From assembly GCF_002257695.2 (NCBI RefSeq), contig NZ_CP155571.1: DNA of 64,000 nt; one strand, given 5' to 3'. The number at the start of each line of letters is the position of its first letter. Within the stretch, counting starts at the first letter, position 1. Below, in pieces: positions 17,523 through 25,295 of this stretch. The DNA comes from Sporomusa acidovorans. Its GTDB lineage: Bacteria > Bacillota > Negativicutes > Sporomusales > Sporomusaceae. Under the pieces are notes generated by a model. That model saw only the letters and a program-made list of their open reading frames with translations. It searched no databases and had not been told where the DNA came from. The position numbers and the translations under genes are program-made.

Positions 17523-18686
17523 TTACGGTTTTATAGTTTCTTTGTAAACTTGTTTACCATCTTTCATTTCGATGATTACTGCACTTCTGATAGCATCATG
17601 GTTAGGACTTAAATCCATATCACCGCTCAAACTTTTGAATCCTTTGGTTGCCACAAGTGCCTCGCGGATTTTTGCTGCATCGGTGCTGTTAGCGCGTTTA
17701 ATGGCGTCTACCAGTAAGTAGGCGGCATCATAGCCCATAGCTGACATGGCATCAGGAGTTTGTCCATATTCTTTCTTGTATGCTTCAACAAATGCTCTTG
17801 AAGCGGGGTTAGTATCTTCAACAGAATAAAGGTTAGTGAAATAAGTATTGTTCAGAGCTTGAGGACCACCAATTTCGGGCAGTTTGGGAGAGTCCCAGCC
17901 GTCGCTGCCGAGAACAGGTACCATGATACCCATTTCACGAGCTTGTTTTACTATCTTGCCTACTTCCTCATAATAAGCAGGAATATAGAGTATATCAGGA
18001 TTTTGAGCTTTAATCTTGGTTAGGATGGCCTTAAAGTCTTGGTCTTTTTGCAAAAATGCCTCTTCAGCTATAATTTGGCCGCCGCCTTTAGTAAAGGCAT
18101 CTTTAAAGAATTGGGTCAAGCCTTTGCTATAGTCGCTAGAATTATCAATCATAATCGCGGCTTTTTTGACCTTTAAACTATTAAGTGCAAAATTGGCACC
18201 AACCGTACCTTGGAACGGATCAATAAAACAGGCGCGGAAGACAAAATCTTTTACCTTACCGGATTTCTCATCAAGGGTAACTTTGGGATTGGTAGTTGCT
18301 GCCGCTACGAACGGAATTTTATTCGCTTCAGCTACAGTCGATCCGGCGATACCATTAGAGCTTACAGTAAAGCCGGTTACTGCAACTACTTTGTCCTGAT
18401 TTATTACTTTGGTCATAGCATTTGTTGACTCTGAAGGCTCCCCTTTGTTGTCCGCAACTATTAACTGAATTTGTTTGCCAAGAACACCACCCTTAGCATT
18501 GATTTCTTTGAAAGCCAGCTTTGCTCCATTGGCTGCCGCAGTACCAAAAGAAGCAGTATTGCCTGTCAATTCATACACTACGCCAATTTTGAGATCCTTG
18601 CTGCCGGAATCACCACAGCCTGACACTAAACCGACCAGCATTACCAGCATTGTCAATAAAACTGCCAATTTAAACCCTTTACTCAT
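17523..18686 (-). CDS. Branched-chain amino-acid type ABC transporter substrate-binding lipoprotein
   Basis: A 387-residue Leu/Ile/Val-binding-protein family receptor (type I periplasmic fold). Seen: a lipoprotein signal peptide with lipobox LVSGC (Cys24), then LKIGVVYELTGNTASFGTAAANGAKLAFKEINAKGG and SDYSKGLTQFFKDAF, typical of LivJ-like proteins. No livHMGF permease or ATPase genes lie next to it; its own terminator and the upstream terminator make it a single-gene unit. Branched-chain or other amino acids or amides are possible ligands. The neighbouring amine dehydrogenase operon makes a shared substrate conceivable, but nothing proves it. Confidence 0.88.
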   Translation of the reverse strand: MSKGFKLAVLLTMLVMLVGLVSGCGDSGSKDLKIGVVYELTGNTASFGTAAANGAKLAFKEINAKGGVLGKQIQLIVADNKGEPSESTNAMTKVINQDKVVAVTGFTVSSNGIAGSTVAEANKIPFVAAATTNPKVTLDEKSGKVKDFVFRACFIDPFQGTVGANFALNSLKVKKAAIMIDNSSDYSKGLTQFFKDAFTKGGGQIIAEEAFLQKDQDFKAILTKIKAQNPDILYIPAYYEEVGKIVKQAREMGIMVPVLGSDGWDSPKLPEIGGPQALNNTYFTNLYSVEDTNPASRAFVEAYKKEYGQTPDAMSAMGYDAAYLLVDAIKRANSTDAAKIREALVATKGFKSLSGDMDLSPNHDAIRSAVIIEMKDGKQVYKETIKP

Positions 18687-18783
18687 AAATTCCTCTCCTC
18701 TCTTAGTTTACCTGGTTTTATATGATTCATCAAAATTTAGATCTATCACCCCCGACGGCTATATTGTTGCTAAAGCAATGAAT

Positions 18784-18822
18784 AAAAAAAGCTTTTTGAG
18801 GAAAAATGTTTCCTCAAAAAGC
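18784..18822 (-). terminator. Terminator of the amine dehydrogenase operon
   Basis: 14-bp perfect stem (18791-18804 with 18809-18822), 4-nt loop, seven T on the minus strand. It lies about 135 bp past the last gene of the operon (stop at 18956). Confidence 0.88.
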
Positions 18823-18955
18823 ATCTTTGCTTAACATATTAAATACTTTTGTTTCCTTACAATAAACATTGTATTACAGAAAATAAAAATAAGCAAGAAT
18901 AATTTTAGATTATTTTTAAGTTTTTTTACTGTCATTGTTTATGTGACAAACAAAT

Positions 18956-20104
18956 TTAAACAACCGATGGCTCTATATATAATTGATTGAGAGCAAAACG
19001 CTCAGCACTAAACATAGTAATTGGGATATCTGTAGGTGATCCCATAATCGTTTGCGCCATAAGCTTGCCCACTATAGGTGAAATCATAAAGCCGTGTCCG
19101 CTAAAACCGGCAGCAATATAGAACCCTTTCAATGCGGAATCTTCGCCTAAAATAGGTGTTCGGTCAGGACACATATCATAGAGACCTGCCCACTGTCTAA
19201 TAACATTAAGATTCTTTAACGGCGGTAAAATTTTCGTAATGCGCCTTGCCATTTCCGGAAGAAATGACAAGCTTGATTTGATGGTAAAGGTCTCTGGTTC
19301 ATTGGGATGACCGATACCCATAATAAAGCTGCCGTGTGGAGTTTGCTGACAATAAAGATTGTGGTAAAAACACATAACCATCGGCATATGCATAGGTTCA
19401 ACCGGTTCGGTGACGAGGATTTCATGCCGCTCCGGGAAGATCGGTAACTCTACACCAGCCATGCGGCCTACTACTTTGGCATAGCCGCCAGCCGCATTGA
19501 TTACGGTGTTTGTGTCAATATCACCTTTTGTGGTATGAACTGTTGTAATTTTACCGGACTTAACGGTTATATCCGTAACTTCCGTATAAGTATAAAATTC
19601 TACCCCCAACCGGCGTGCCGCTTTAGCGTACAAACTGGTTACCTTAAACGGATTAGCATGCCCATCCTTGCCACAAAATGTGGCTCCCAGGAGACCTTCT
19701 ATGTTTAATTGGGGAACAATTTCTTTTGCCTCAGACGGTGTGGTCCATCTGGCTGGAATGTCAAGAGAATTTTGCAAAACAAGATTTTTCTTGAACTGAT
19801 CTACCATTTTATCGGTATAGGCCAGCAGTAAATAACCACTTTGATTAAACTCAATATCGTCTTTTTCTTCGAGGATAGCCGGCAAGTTTTCCAGGATCTT
19901 AACACTTTCGCGAGAGAGCAGACAATTTGTCTTGCTTCCCCATTGCATCCGGACACCGGCACCACAGCGGCCTGTTGCCCCGCTGGCCAAATAGGCGCGT
20001 TCAATGACAGCCACTTTTCCGGCTCCGGCTTTAGCGAGATTGTAGGCTATAGAACAACCGACAACACCGCCGCCAATAATAACAATATCTGCCTGCTTAA
20101 TCAT
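18956..20104 (-). CDS. FAD-dependent amine/amino-acid oxidoreductase, DAO family (HcnC/SoxB-like subunit)
   Basis: A 382-residue D-amino-acid-oxidase superfamily flavoprotein. Seen: the FAD dinucleotide motif DIVIIGGGVVGCSIAYNLAK, ASGATGRCGAGVRMQW (region that carries covalent FAD in some sarcosine oxidases), and the C-terminal GLYDMCPDRTPILGED...FSGHGF. It is most like the beta/catalytic subunits of multimeric sarcosine oxidase, hydroxyproline dehydrogenase and HcnC, which oxidise a C-N bond. ATG 20104 follows AGGGGTGA; an in-frame GTG at 20113 is the alternative. It overlaps the upstream BFD-type gene. Last gene of the operon; the amine substrate is not identifiable from sequence. Confidence 0.88.
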   Translation of the reverse strand: MIKQADIVIIGGGVVGCSIAYNLAKAGAGKVAVIERAYLASGATGRCGAGVRMQWGSKTNCLLSRESVKILENLPAILEEKDDIEFNQSGYLLLAYTDKMVDQFKKNLVLQNSLDIPARWTTPSEAKEIVPQLNIEGLLGATFCGKDGHANPFKVTSLYAKAARRLGVEFYTYTEVTDITVKSGKITTVHTTKGDIDTNTVINAAGGYAKVVGRMAGVELPIFPERHEILVTEPVEPMHMPMVMCFYHNLYCQQTPHGSFIMGIGHPNEPETFTIKSSLSFLPEMARRITKILPPLKNLNVIRQWAGLYDMCPDRTPILGEDSALKGFYIAAGFSGHGFMISPIVGKLMAQTIMGSPTDIPITMFSAERFALNQLYIEPSVV

Positions 20105-20372
20105 GATTGTCACCCCTGGCTAGAGCACCTAACGATATGGGGGCAGTCGGCGGCCGGAACGTCGGTAAGGCAACATCGCCGACATTACTTTTTAGCGTTT
20201 TGGCCAGTTCTTGCGCAATAAGCGGGGTACAAGTCCGCCCCTGGCAAGGACCCATGCCGCACCGACATTCGCGTTTTAGTTCTTCTATGGTATGTTTTCC
20301 TTGTTTGATAAGTTCTTGAATCTCTTCAAGGGTAATGTCTTCACAACGACAGATAATAACAGGCTCAGTCAT
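20097..20372 (-). CDS. BFD-like [2Fe-2S] protein of the dehydrogenase operon
   Basis: A 91-residue protein with a bacterioferritin-associated-ferredoxin-like cluster domain: Cys8 and Cys10 (CRC) plus Cys43 and Cys48 (CQGRTC), and two extra cysteines (36, 38). In many heteromeric amine dehydrogenases this domain is fused to the alpha subunit; here it is a separate gene. It should relay electrons between the flavin subunits. The C-terminal ~35 residues are proline-rich and lack motifs. The stop overlaps the next start, indicating coupling. Confidence 0.87.
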   Translation of the reverse strand: MTEPVIICRCEDITLEEIQELIKQGKHTIEELKRECRCGMGPCQGRTCTPLIAQELAKTLKSNVGDVALPTFRPPTAPISLGALARGDNHD

Positions 20373-20375
20373 GGT

Positions 20376-20864
20376 TTAGCCCTCCTTTCGCAGGGCGATG
20401 CCCCGCACTTCCATAATTAATGCTTTGGGGACAGATACCCATACCACATTTGTCTTGTTTTTATTTTGTTGTACCCGCACAATTTCGGCGGCAGCGACTG
20501 CTTTCCCCTGACGGTTCAAGGCATCCACGGTTTCACCGGTCGCAGGCAACGGCCAATATTCGTACGGCAATTTAATCAAAGCCGTATCCGGGGCATAAGC
20601 ATAGTCAATAACAAAAATGGATAGACCGGGACAATGTGTTATACAAATACCACAGCCATTGCATTTGCTTTCATCAAGTACCGGGCGCTCATTGATATCA
20701 GCACCAATAGAAATCGCCCCTTGCGGACAAGCATCAACGCAGGGATTACAAGGAATATTTTGAAAACATTCAAAGATTGCGATCGGCCCCTTGTTTAAAC
20801 GTTCCATAACTGGCAAAACAGCACTAATTTTATCGGTAGTCGGTATCCCTGTTTGTTCAAGCAT
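20376..20864 (-). CDS. 4Fe-4S ferredoxin-type subunit
   Basis: A 162-residue iron-sulfur protein. Seen: CNPCVDACPQGAI and CNGCGICITHCPG, two CxxCxxxCP cluster motifs, so probably two [4Fe-4S] clusters. The C-terminal third is unlike ferredoxins (PYEYWPLPATGETVDALNRQGKAV...) and may contact the other subunits. Its stop is 3 bp before the BFD gene and its start overlaps the alpha-like subunit by 8 bp. It probably passes electrons from the flavin subunits to a cellular acceptor such as the quinone pool or an electron-transfer flavoprotein. Confidence 0.87.
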   Translation of the reverse strand: MLEQTGIPTTDKISAVLPVMERLNKGPIAIFECFQNIPCNPCVDACPQGAISIGADINERPVLDESKCNGCGICITHCPGLSIFVIDYAYAPDTALIKLPYEYWPLPATGETVDALNRQGKAVAAAEIVRVQQNKNKTNVVWVSVPKALIMEVRGIALRKEG

Positions 20865-21963
20865 TTTGCATCACCTCCGCTTGACTGCTGATTGTTGCCT
20901 TAGCAAGGCCGAAACGTATTTTATTACTGATATCTCCAGCTCGAAGGACAGTCAATTGGTTTTTAAGTTCGCTATAATTTTCTTGCTGGGAAGATGTCAA
21001 CAGTCCGATACCGGCAGCAGCAGCCATTCCGGCTAATTTACCTTCGACCATGGCCGCCGAGGCTTCTTCAACGCCGGCTACGTCACCGGCAACATAGATA
21101 TCAGGCTGGGTAGTCTGTAATGTATCGTCGCGTAATGGCACATAACCGCCCAGTTCCGGCACATAGAGCATTTGACAGCCAGCTTGCCACAATAGCTCGG
21201 CAAGCGGTGTAAGCCCGACGGCCAGGCAGAGTCCGTCAATCCTAAGGTCAAACTCAGTACCGGCGATTGGCTGCCAATTTTTATCAAGCCGATATATGGT
21301 TGCTTTGTTTAGGGCAGGTGAGCCATAAGCAGCTTTTATACTATGAGAAGTATAGATGGGAATACCGGCCCGGCGGATTTTGGCGGCATGAACCAGGTAA
21401 CCGCCAATTGTCGGGGCTGCTTCCACAATGCCCGCAACTTCTACGCCGGCCTGTAGCAGTTGATACGCTACTATTAGGCCGATATTGCCTGCGCCTATCA
21501 TTAATAATCGCTTGCCAGGCATAACGCCATAAACGTTCATCAAAGTTTGGACTGCACCGGCGCCGTAAACGCCAGGTAGGTCGTTACCCGGAAAAGCCAA
21601 TGTTTTTTCAGAGGCACCGGTAGCAACAATGATCTTCTTTGCCTGTACTGTAGCATAATTGCCCTGACGGTTGACGGTCAGAACTTTTTCTTCCTGGTAA
21701 TATCCCAATACAGTGGCATTTGTCCAGGTGGTAACATTTTTATTGCTTAGTGTTTTTTCTATTAGCATAGCGGCAATAGTTACACCGCGTTCACCGGCGA
21801 ATTGGCTTTTAGAACCAAAAAATTTGTGTGTTTGTTTGATGAGTTGCCCGCCTAAATTGGCGGCACGCTCAATTAAAAGCACCGAAGCTCCCTGACTGCC
21901 GGCTTGAATAGCTGCCATTAAGCCTGCAGGGCCGGCACCGATAACTGCAATATCTATTTTCAT
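20857..21963 (-). CDS. NAD(P)/FAD-dependent oxidoreductase, HcnB/alpha-like subunit
   Basis: A 368-residue pyridine-nucleotide-disulfide-oxidoreductase-fold flavoprotein with two dinucleotide motifs: DIAVIGAGPAGLMAAIQAG near the N-terminus and LLMIGAGNIGLIVAYQLL near residue 155. ATGASEKTLAFPGNDLPGV and YVAGDVAGVEEASAAMVEG also match the alpha-type subunits of sarcosine oxidase, hydroxyproline dehydrogenase and HcnB. It probably handles electrons rather than the amine itself. The ATG overlaps the upstream stop by 4 bp (ATGA). Confidence 0.9.
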   Translation of the reverse strand: MKIDIAVIGAGPAGLMAAIQAGSQGASVLLIERAANLGGQLIKQTHKFFGSKSQFAGERGVTIAAMLIEKTLSNKNVTTWTNATVLGYYQEEKVLTVNRQGNYATVQAKKIIVATGASEKTLAFPGNDLPGVYGAGAVQTLMNVYGVMPGKRLLMIGAGNIGLIVAYQLLQAGVEVAGIVEAAPTIGGYLVHAAKIRRAGIPIYTSHSIKAAYGSPALNKATIYRLDKNWQPIAGTEFDLRIDGLCLAVGLTPLAELLWQAGCQMLYVPELGGYVPLRDDTLQTTQPDIYVAGDVAGVEEASAAMVEGKLAGMAAAAGIGLLTSSQQENYSELKNQLTVLRAGDISNKIRFGLAKATISSQAEVMQNA

Positions 21964-22265
21964 GGCAGTTTACCTCTTCCCACTTGAGTTTCTACCCTCA
22001 TACCTTCAACGAGTGGTTCAACACATACCCGCACATTTGGCATCCCGTTAACAGTCATTAAGCAGGATGAACAATTGCCGATTGCGCAGAACAATCCTCG
22101 CGGCCGATTCAGTTCGTGACTATGTTTAAGCACTGTGATACCGGCGGCATGCAGCGCGGCAACAATAGGTTCACCAGCATAACCTTCAAGTGACTGGCCA
22201 TTGAAGCTGAATGAGACTTTTTCTTTTGGGGGAAACTCTAAAATTGGATGATTAGTAATTCGCAT
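21960..22265 (-). CDS. [2Fe-2S] HcnA-like small subunit
   Basis: A 101-residue plant-ferredoxin-fold protein with cluster ligands Cys60, Cys65, Cys68 and Cys81 (C-x4-C-x2-C-x12-C). This is the small-subunit type (HcnA, hydroxyproline dehydrogenase gamma) that begins with FSFNGQSLEGYAGEPIVAALHAAG. First gene of the five-gene operon; ATG 22265 follows AAGGAGGTG. The sigma-54 promoter lies 27-43 bp upstream of the start. Confidence 0.9.
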   Translation of the reverse strand: MRITNHPILEFPPKEKVSFSFNGQSLEGYAGEPIVAALHAAGITVLKHSHELNRPRGLFCAIGNCSSCLMTVNGMPNVRVCVEPLVEGMRVETQVGRGKLP

Positions 22266-22291
22266 AACTGCACCTCCTTGTCTATTTAAAC

Positions 22292-22308
22292 AGCAAGAAG
22301 TGTGCCAA
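22292..22308 (-). promoter_or_regulatory. Sigma-54 promoter of the amine dehydrogenase operon
   Basis: On the minus strand TTGGCAC, 5 nt, TTGCT: an exact match to the -24 (GG) and -12 (GC) elements with correct spacing. The predicted start is about 12 nt further on, leaving a short leader before ATG 22265. A sigma-54 activator gene is encoded directly upstream, which strengthens the call. Confidence 0.9.
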
Positions 22309-22361
22309 TATAAATAGCGACGAAAATTTCATTGAGAAAACCAGTAAATAGGATTGCTCTT

Positions 22362-22392
22362 AAAAAAAACGCCTCCTCTGGCTGAGGAGGCG
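22362..22392 (-). terminator. Terminator of the sigma-54 activator gene
   Basis: 9-bp CGCCTCCTC/GAGGAGGCG stem, 5-nt loop, eight T on the minus strand. It insulates the activator gene from the operon, which therefore needs its own sigma-54 promoter. Confidence 0.92.
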
Positions 22393-22404
22393 CAAATCAT
22401 AAAT

Positions 22405-22421
22405 GTGTCAAGTTTTTGACG
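22405..22421. promoter_or_regulatory. Candidate enhancer (UAS) for the sigma-54 activator, site 1
   Basis: Palindrome GTGTCAA-N3-TTTGACG about 97 bp upstream of the -24 element, between the activator stop codon and its terminator. An identical palindrome, apart from the 3-nt centre, lies upstream of the activator gene (24241-24257). Position and symmetry suit a Fis-type HTH dimer. Confidence 0.75.
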
Positions 22422-22428
22422 CTGTCGT

Positions 22429-24174
22429 CTATTTATTGACATTAATATCTTCCAAGTTAAATTGGTGCATTTTATAATACAAGGTACTGCGGGGAATGCC
22501 CAGTTTTTTCGCTGCCATTGCTTTATTGAAGTTAACTTCCTTCAAGGTTTGCTCAATAAGTAAACGTTCCAGGGTTGATAATTCCGGAATGGTTTTTAGT
22601 TTGGCGTTTTCGGGTAATTTGTCAATAGGCTTGCCGTGATGCCCATTAGTAAGAAAATTAGGCGGCAAATTAGCTGTTGTTAAGCTGTCACCATCGGTAA
22701 GAATGACCAGACGCTCCAGAATATTATTAAGTTCACGGACATTTCCCGGCCAGTCGTGTTCTAAAAAAACGGCCATAAGCGCCGGATCCACTTTGTTAAT
22801 TACAGCTTCCTGGTTAGAGTTGGCGGTAAAGTTTTTGAGCTTGCGGTATACTAATTCGGGAATATCTTCCCGTCTGTCACGCAGCGGAGGTAAATATAAG
22901 GTGACAACATTCAGGCGGTAGTATAAATCCTCTCGAAAATCGCCAGTAACTATCATTTCTTCCAGGTCACGATGGGTAGCCGAAATAATTCGCACATCTA
23001 CTTGTATTGGTTTTTCACCGCCTACCCGATAAAAACTTTTTTCTTGGAGAACTCTGAGTAATTTTACCTGCATCTCTTTCGGCATTTCACCAATTTCATC
23101 GAGAAATACGGTACCGCCGTCAGCAAGTTCAATCAGGCCTACCTTTCCTTTTTTGTCAGCGCCTGTAAAAGCTCCGGACTGATAGCCAAAAAGTTCACTT
23201 TCAAATAAATTGGCAGGAATGGCCCCGCAGTTAATTTCCATGAATTTACCTTGACGGCCACTGGCCGTATGTACAGCCCTGGCAAATACTTCCTTGCCTG
23301 TACCGCTTTCACCTCTGATAAGTAGTGGCGCATTGGTAGCTGCTACTCGTCTGGCCATGCTCACGGCGGTTACTATGCCTGGGCTGTGGCCGGAAACATT
23401 GGCAAATGCATCGGTTCCGGCGTTGATTTTATCAATTTGGCTTTCCAGGGACTGCACTTTGCGGCTAGTTCGCGTGAGTTCCTGATTCAGTGTTACCACT
23501 TCGGTAATATCGCGTTCGGCACTAACTCCGCCAACAACCTCGCTTTTTAGGAAAATGGGGGCGGCATTAATAAGTACATGGGTACTTGAACAAGGTTTAT
23601 GATATTGATCTTTGACAACGAGCTGCTCAGCAAGCGCCTTTTTCACCAGCAAATTTGTAAAAAAATTATCAATCCGGTTGCCTAAAATACTATCAGCGGC
23701 AATGCCATATAGTCTCTCGGCGCGTTTATTCCATACTACGACTTTATTATTCGGATCAATAATACATACCGATTCACCAACCGTATCTAAAACAGCTGTC
23801 ATACGTGCCTGCTGAAGATGGTATTGGGTAAGCAGTGCATCAATTAATGATTCAGGAGTACTGATCCCTACTATTTTTTGATCATCTTCAAACAAAACAG
23901 GTGTTCGCAGCAGATTTGCCGGGTAATTTTCCACTATGTCATCTAAACAGGAGGCTGAAGTAATTACAGCATCAAAATTAGCAATATCTTGGGCACATTG
24001 ACCGGTACGGCTGAGGTCGTTTAACGTAATATAGCCCCAGTTGCTCTCTGCTCTTATAATAATGGCGCTTTGTTCATTATTCGCGATAACATTAGCCACG
24101 TCAGCAAGTACGGTTGATGGATCCATTACGATAACATTGGTAATAATAATGTCTTTTATGCATAATGGGAGCAT
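22429..24174 (-). CDS. Sigma-54-dependent transcriptional activator (CBS-PAS-AAA-Fis)
   Basis: A 581-residue enhancer-binding protein. Domains in order: CBS-like pair (about 5-120), PAS sensor (about 122-225), AAA+ sigma-54 interaction domain with Walker A GESGTGKE (288-295), GAFTGA loop (334-339), the R-finger region and LNNILERLVILTDG, and a C-terminal Fis HTH (about 535-575, NKAMAAKKLGIPRSTLYYKM). It should remodel the closed sigma-54 holoenzyme at the divergently spaced operon downstream. The CBS/PAS input suggests sensing of a nucleotide or small metabolite, not a phosphorelay. ATG 24174 follows AAGGAGG by 9 nt. Likely autoregulated through the 24241 palindrome. Confidence 0.93.
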   Translation of the reverse strand: MLPLCIKDIIITNVIVMDPSTVLADVANVIANNEQSAIIIRAESNWGYITLNDLSRTGQCAQDIANFDAVITSASCLDDIVENYPANLLRTPVLFEDDQKIVGISTPESLIDALLTQYHLQQARMTAVLDTVGESVCIIDPNNKVVVWNKRAERLYGIAADSILGNRIDNFFTNLLVKKALAEQLVVKDQYHKPCSSTHVLINAAPIFLKSEVVGGVSAERDITEVVTLNQELTRTSRKVQSLESQIDKINAGTDAFANVSGHSPGIVTAVSMARRVAATNAPLLIRGESGTGKEVFARAVHTASGRQGKFMEINCGAIPANLFESELFGYQSGAFTGADKKGKVGLIELADGGTVFLDEIGEMPKEMQVKLLRVLQEKSFYRVGGEKPIQVDVRIISATHRDLEEMIVTGDFREDLYYRLNVVTLYLPPLRDRREDIPELVYRKLKNFTANSNQEAVINKVDPALMAVFLEHDWPGNVRELNNILERLVILTDGDSLTTANLPPNFLTNGHHGKPIDKLPENAKLKTIPELSTLERLLIEQTLKEVNFNKAMAAKKLGIPRSTLYYKMHQFNLEDINVNK

Positions 24175-24194
24175 GCTGTCATACCTCCTTATAG

Positions 24195-24237
24195 TCAAAA
24201 AGACGCTATCTTCCCAAAGGAAATACAGCGTCTTTGC
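24195..24237 (-). other. Terminator-like hairpin in the activator leader
   Basis: Arms AAAGACGCT (24199-24207) and AGCGTCTTT (24227-24235) with an inner TTCC/GGAA stem, followed on the minus strand by TTTTT. It lies between the upstream palindrome and the activator Shine-Dalgarno, so it would be transcribed in the leader and could attenuate; alternatively it terminates pgeF transcription. Confidence 0.6.
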
Positions 24238-24240
24238 TTA

Positions 24241-24257
24241 GTGTCAATTATTTGACG
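24241..24257. promoter_or_regulatory. Candidate activator-binding palindrome, site 2
   Basis: GTGTCAA-N3-TTTGACG, sharing both half-sites with the 22405 element, 67 bp before the activator start codon. Suggests autoregulation. Confidence 0.7.
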
Positions 24258-24337
24258 TTTATTCTATTATAGCTTGCTAAAGTGTTAATTTCAAGAAATA
24301 AATAGCATTTAAAAACTACATATGTTTACAAAAATTA

Positions 24338-25153
24338 CTATAAGGAGATAATGGCGCCAATTCGCCCGGTATTGCCTTTCTCGGCACGATGGGAAAAGAA
24401 TAGGGCCGTATTGTCGGCTGTGCATATTTGGCTAACTGTAATATTATTGTCTCTGATACCAATTTCGTTAAGTTGTTGACGATTGGCTTCCCACAAATTT
24501 AGTTGCCAGCGATTTTCACCTGTTGGCTTTACCAGTCTGTCCCAATGGTCAAACTCCACACTCAGCTTATTAATTACGGCTTCATCGACTTCATAGCAGC
24601 AAGGTCTGATTGACGGCCCAATTCCTACCAGGCAGTCTGACGGGTTTGTATGAAACTGACGCTGCATAGCGAATATAGTTTTTTGCGCAATTTTGGCAAC
24701 CGTACCTTTCCAGCCAGCGTGGCTTATGCCAATGGCTTTGGCTACCGGGTCAACAATAAGTACCGGTACACAGTCAGCAAAAAACAACATTAACGGCAGA
24801 CCCGGTTCATTGGTGATAAGCGCATCGGTACCTTTTATCGCTTCATCATAGTGTTGGGCACCGCGCCCGGCATCTGTTGCGGTAACTCGATAGATGGAAT
24901 CACCGTGTATTTGTTCGGCAGTGACTACTTTCTCTGCGGTCAAGCCCACGGCTTGACAAAATAACTGTCTGTTATGCCAAACAACTTCAGCATCATCACC
25001 AGTATGCAGTCCCAGGTTTAGGCTGGCAAAAGGAGAAGCGCTATGGCCTCCCAGACGAGTAGATATGCCATGTTTGATGCCTAACGCCGCAAAGCTGGTA
25101 AATGTTCCATACCAAACTTTATTTATAGCTTGTTGCAAAACGAATTTGCTCAT
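24338..25153 (-). CDS. pgeF: PgeF/YfiH multicopper-like polyphenol oxidase family protein
   Basis: A 271-residue YfiH/PgeF (DUF152) protein, a family with purine-nucleoside hydrolase/phosphorylase activity and a proposed peptidoglycan editing role. Seen: GISTRLGGHSASPFASLNLGLHTGDD, AEQIHGDS, the metal-site segment FFADCVPVLI and SHAGWKGTV, and IGPSIRPCCYEV with the C-terminal H of FFSHRAEKGNTGR. ATG 25153 follows GGAGG by 6 nt. In many Firmicutes it neighbours the yggS-sepF cluster; here it is about 7 kb away, separated by the amine dehydrogenase locus. Confidence 0.93.
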   Translation of the reverse strand: MSKFVLQQAINKVWYGTFTSFAALGIKHGISTRLGGHSASPFASLNLGLHTGDDAEVVWHNRQLFCQAVGLTAEKVVTAEQIHGDSIYRVTATDAGRGAQHYDEAIKGTDALITNEPGLPLMLFFADCVPVLIVDPVAKAIGISHAGWKGTVAKIAQKTIFAMQRQFHTNPSDCLVGIGPSIRPCCYEVDEAVINKLSVEFDHWDRLVKPTGENRWQLNLWEANRQQLNEIGIRDNNITVSQICTADNTALFFSHRAEKGNTGRIGAIISL

Positions 25154-25234
25154 AATAATCCTCCGAAAATTAATGATATAATTCATGTTACTCATATTTT
25201 ACCGCAATATGGCGGCTGTAGCAAAATTTCCATG

Positions 25235-25274
25235 AAAAAAGCCCTGGCAGATGTCCAAACTCCCTACCAAGGCT
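25235..25274 (-). terminator. Terminator after the EF-G-like gene
   Basis: 10-bp stem with two G-U pairs, arms 25241-25250 and 25264-25273, six T on the minus strand, just past the stop at 25296. Confidence 0.8.
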
Positions 25275-25295
25275 TACTCTTCCTTATATCTTATA

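Noticed and set aside
18930..18950. TGTCA-N9-TGACA inverted repeat between the lipoprotein gene and the dehydrogenase operon
   Set aside because: Does not match the GTGTCAA-N3-TTTGACG activator site and lies downstream of the operon's last gene; no support for function.
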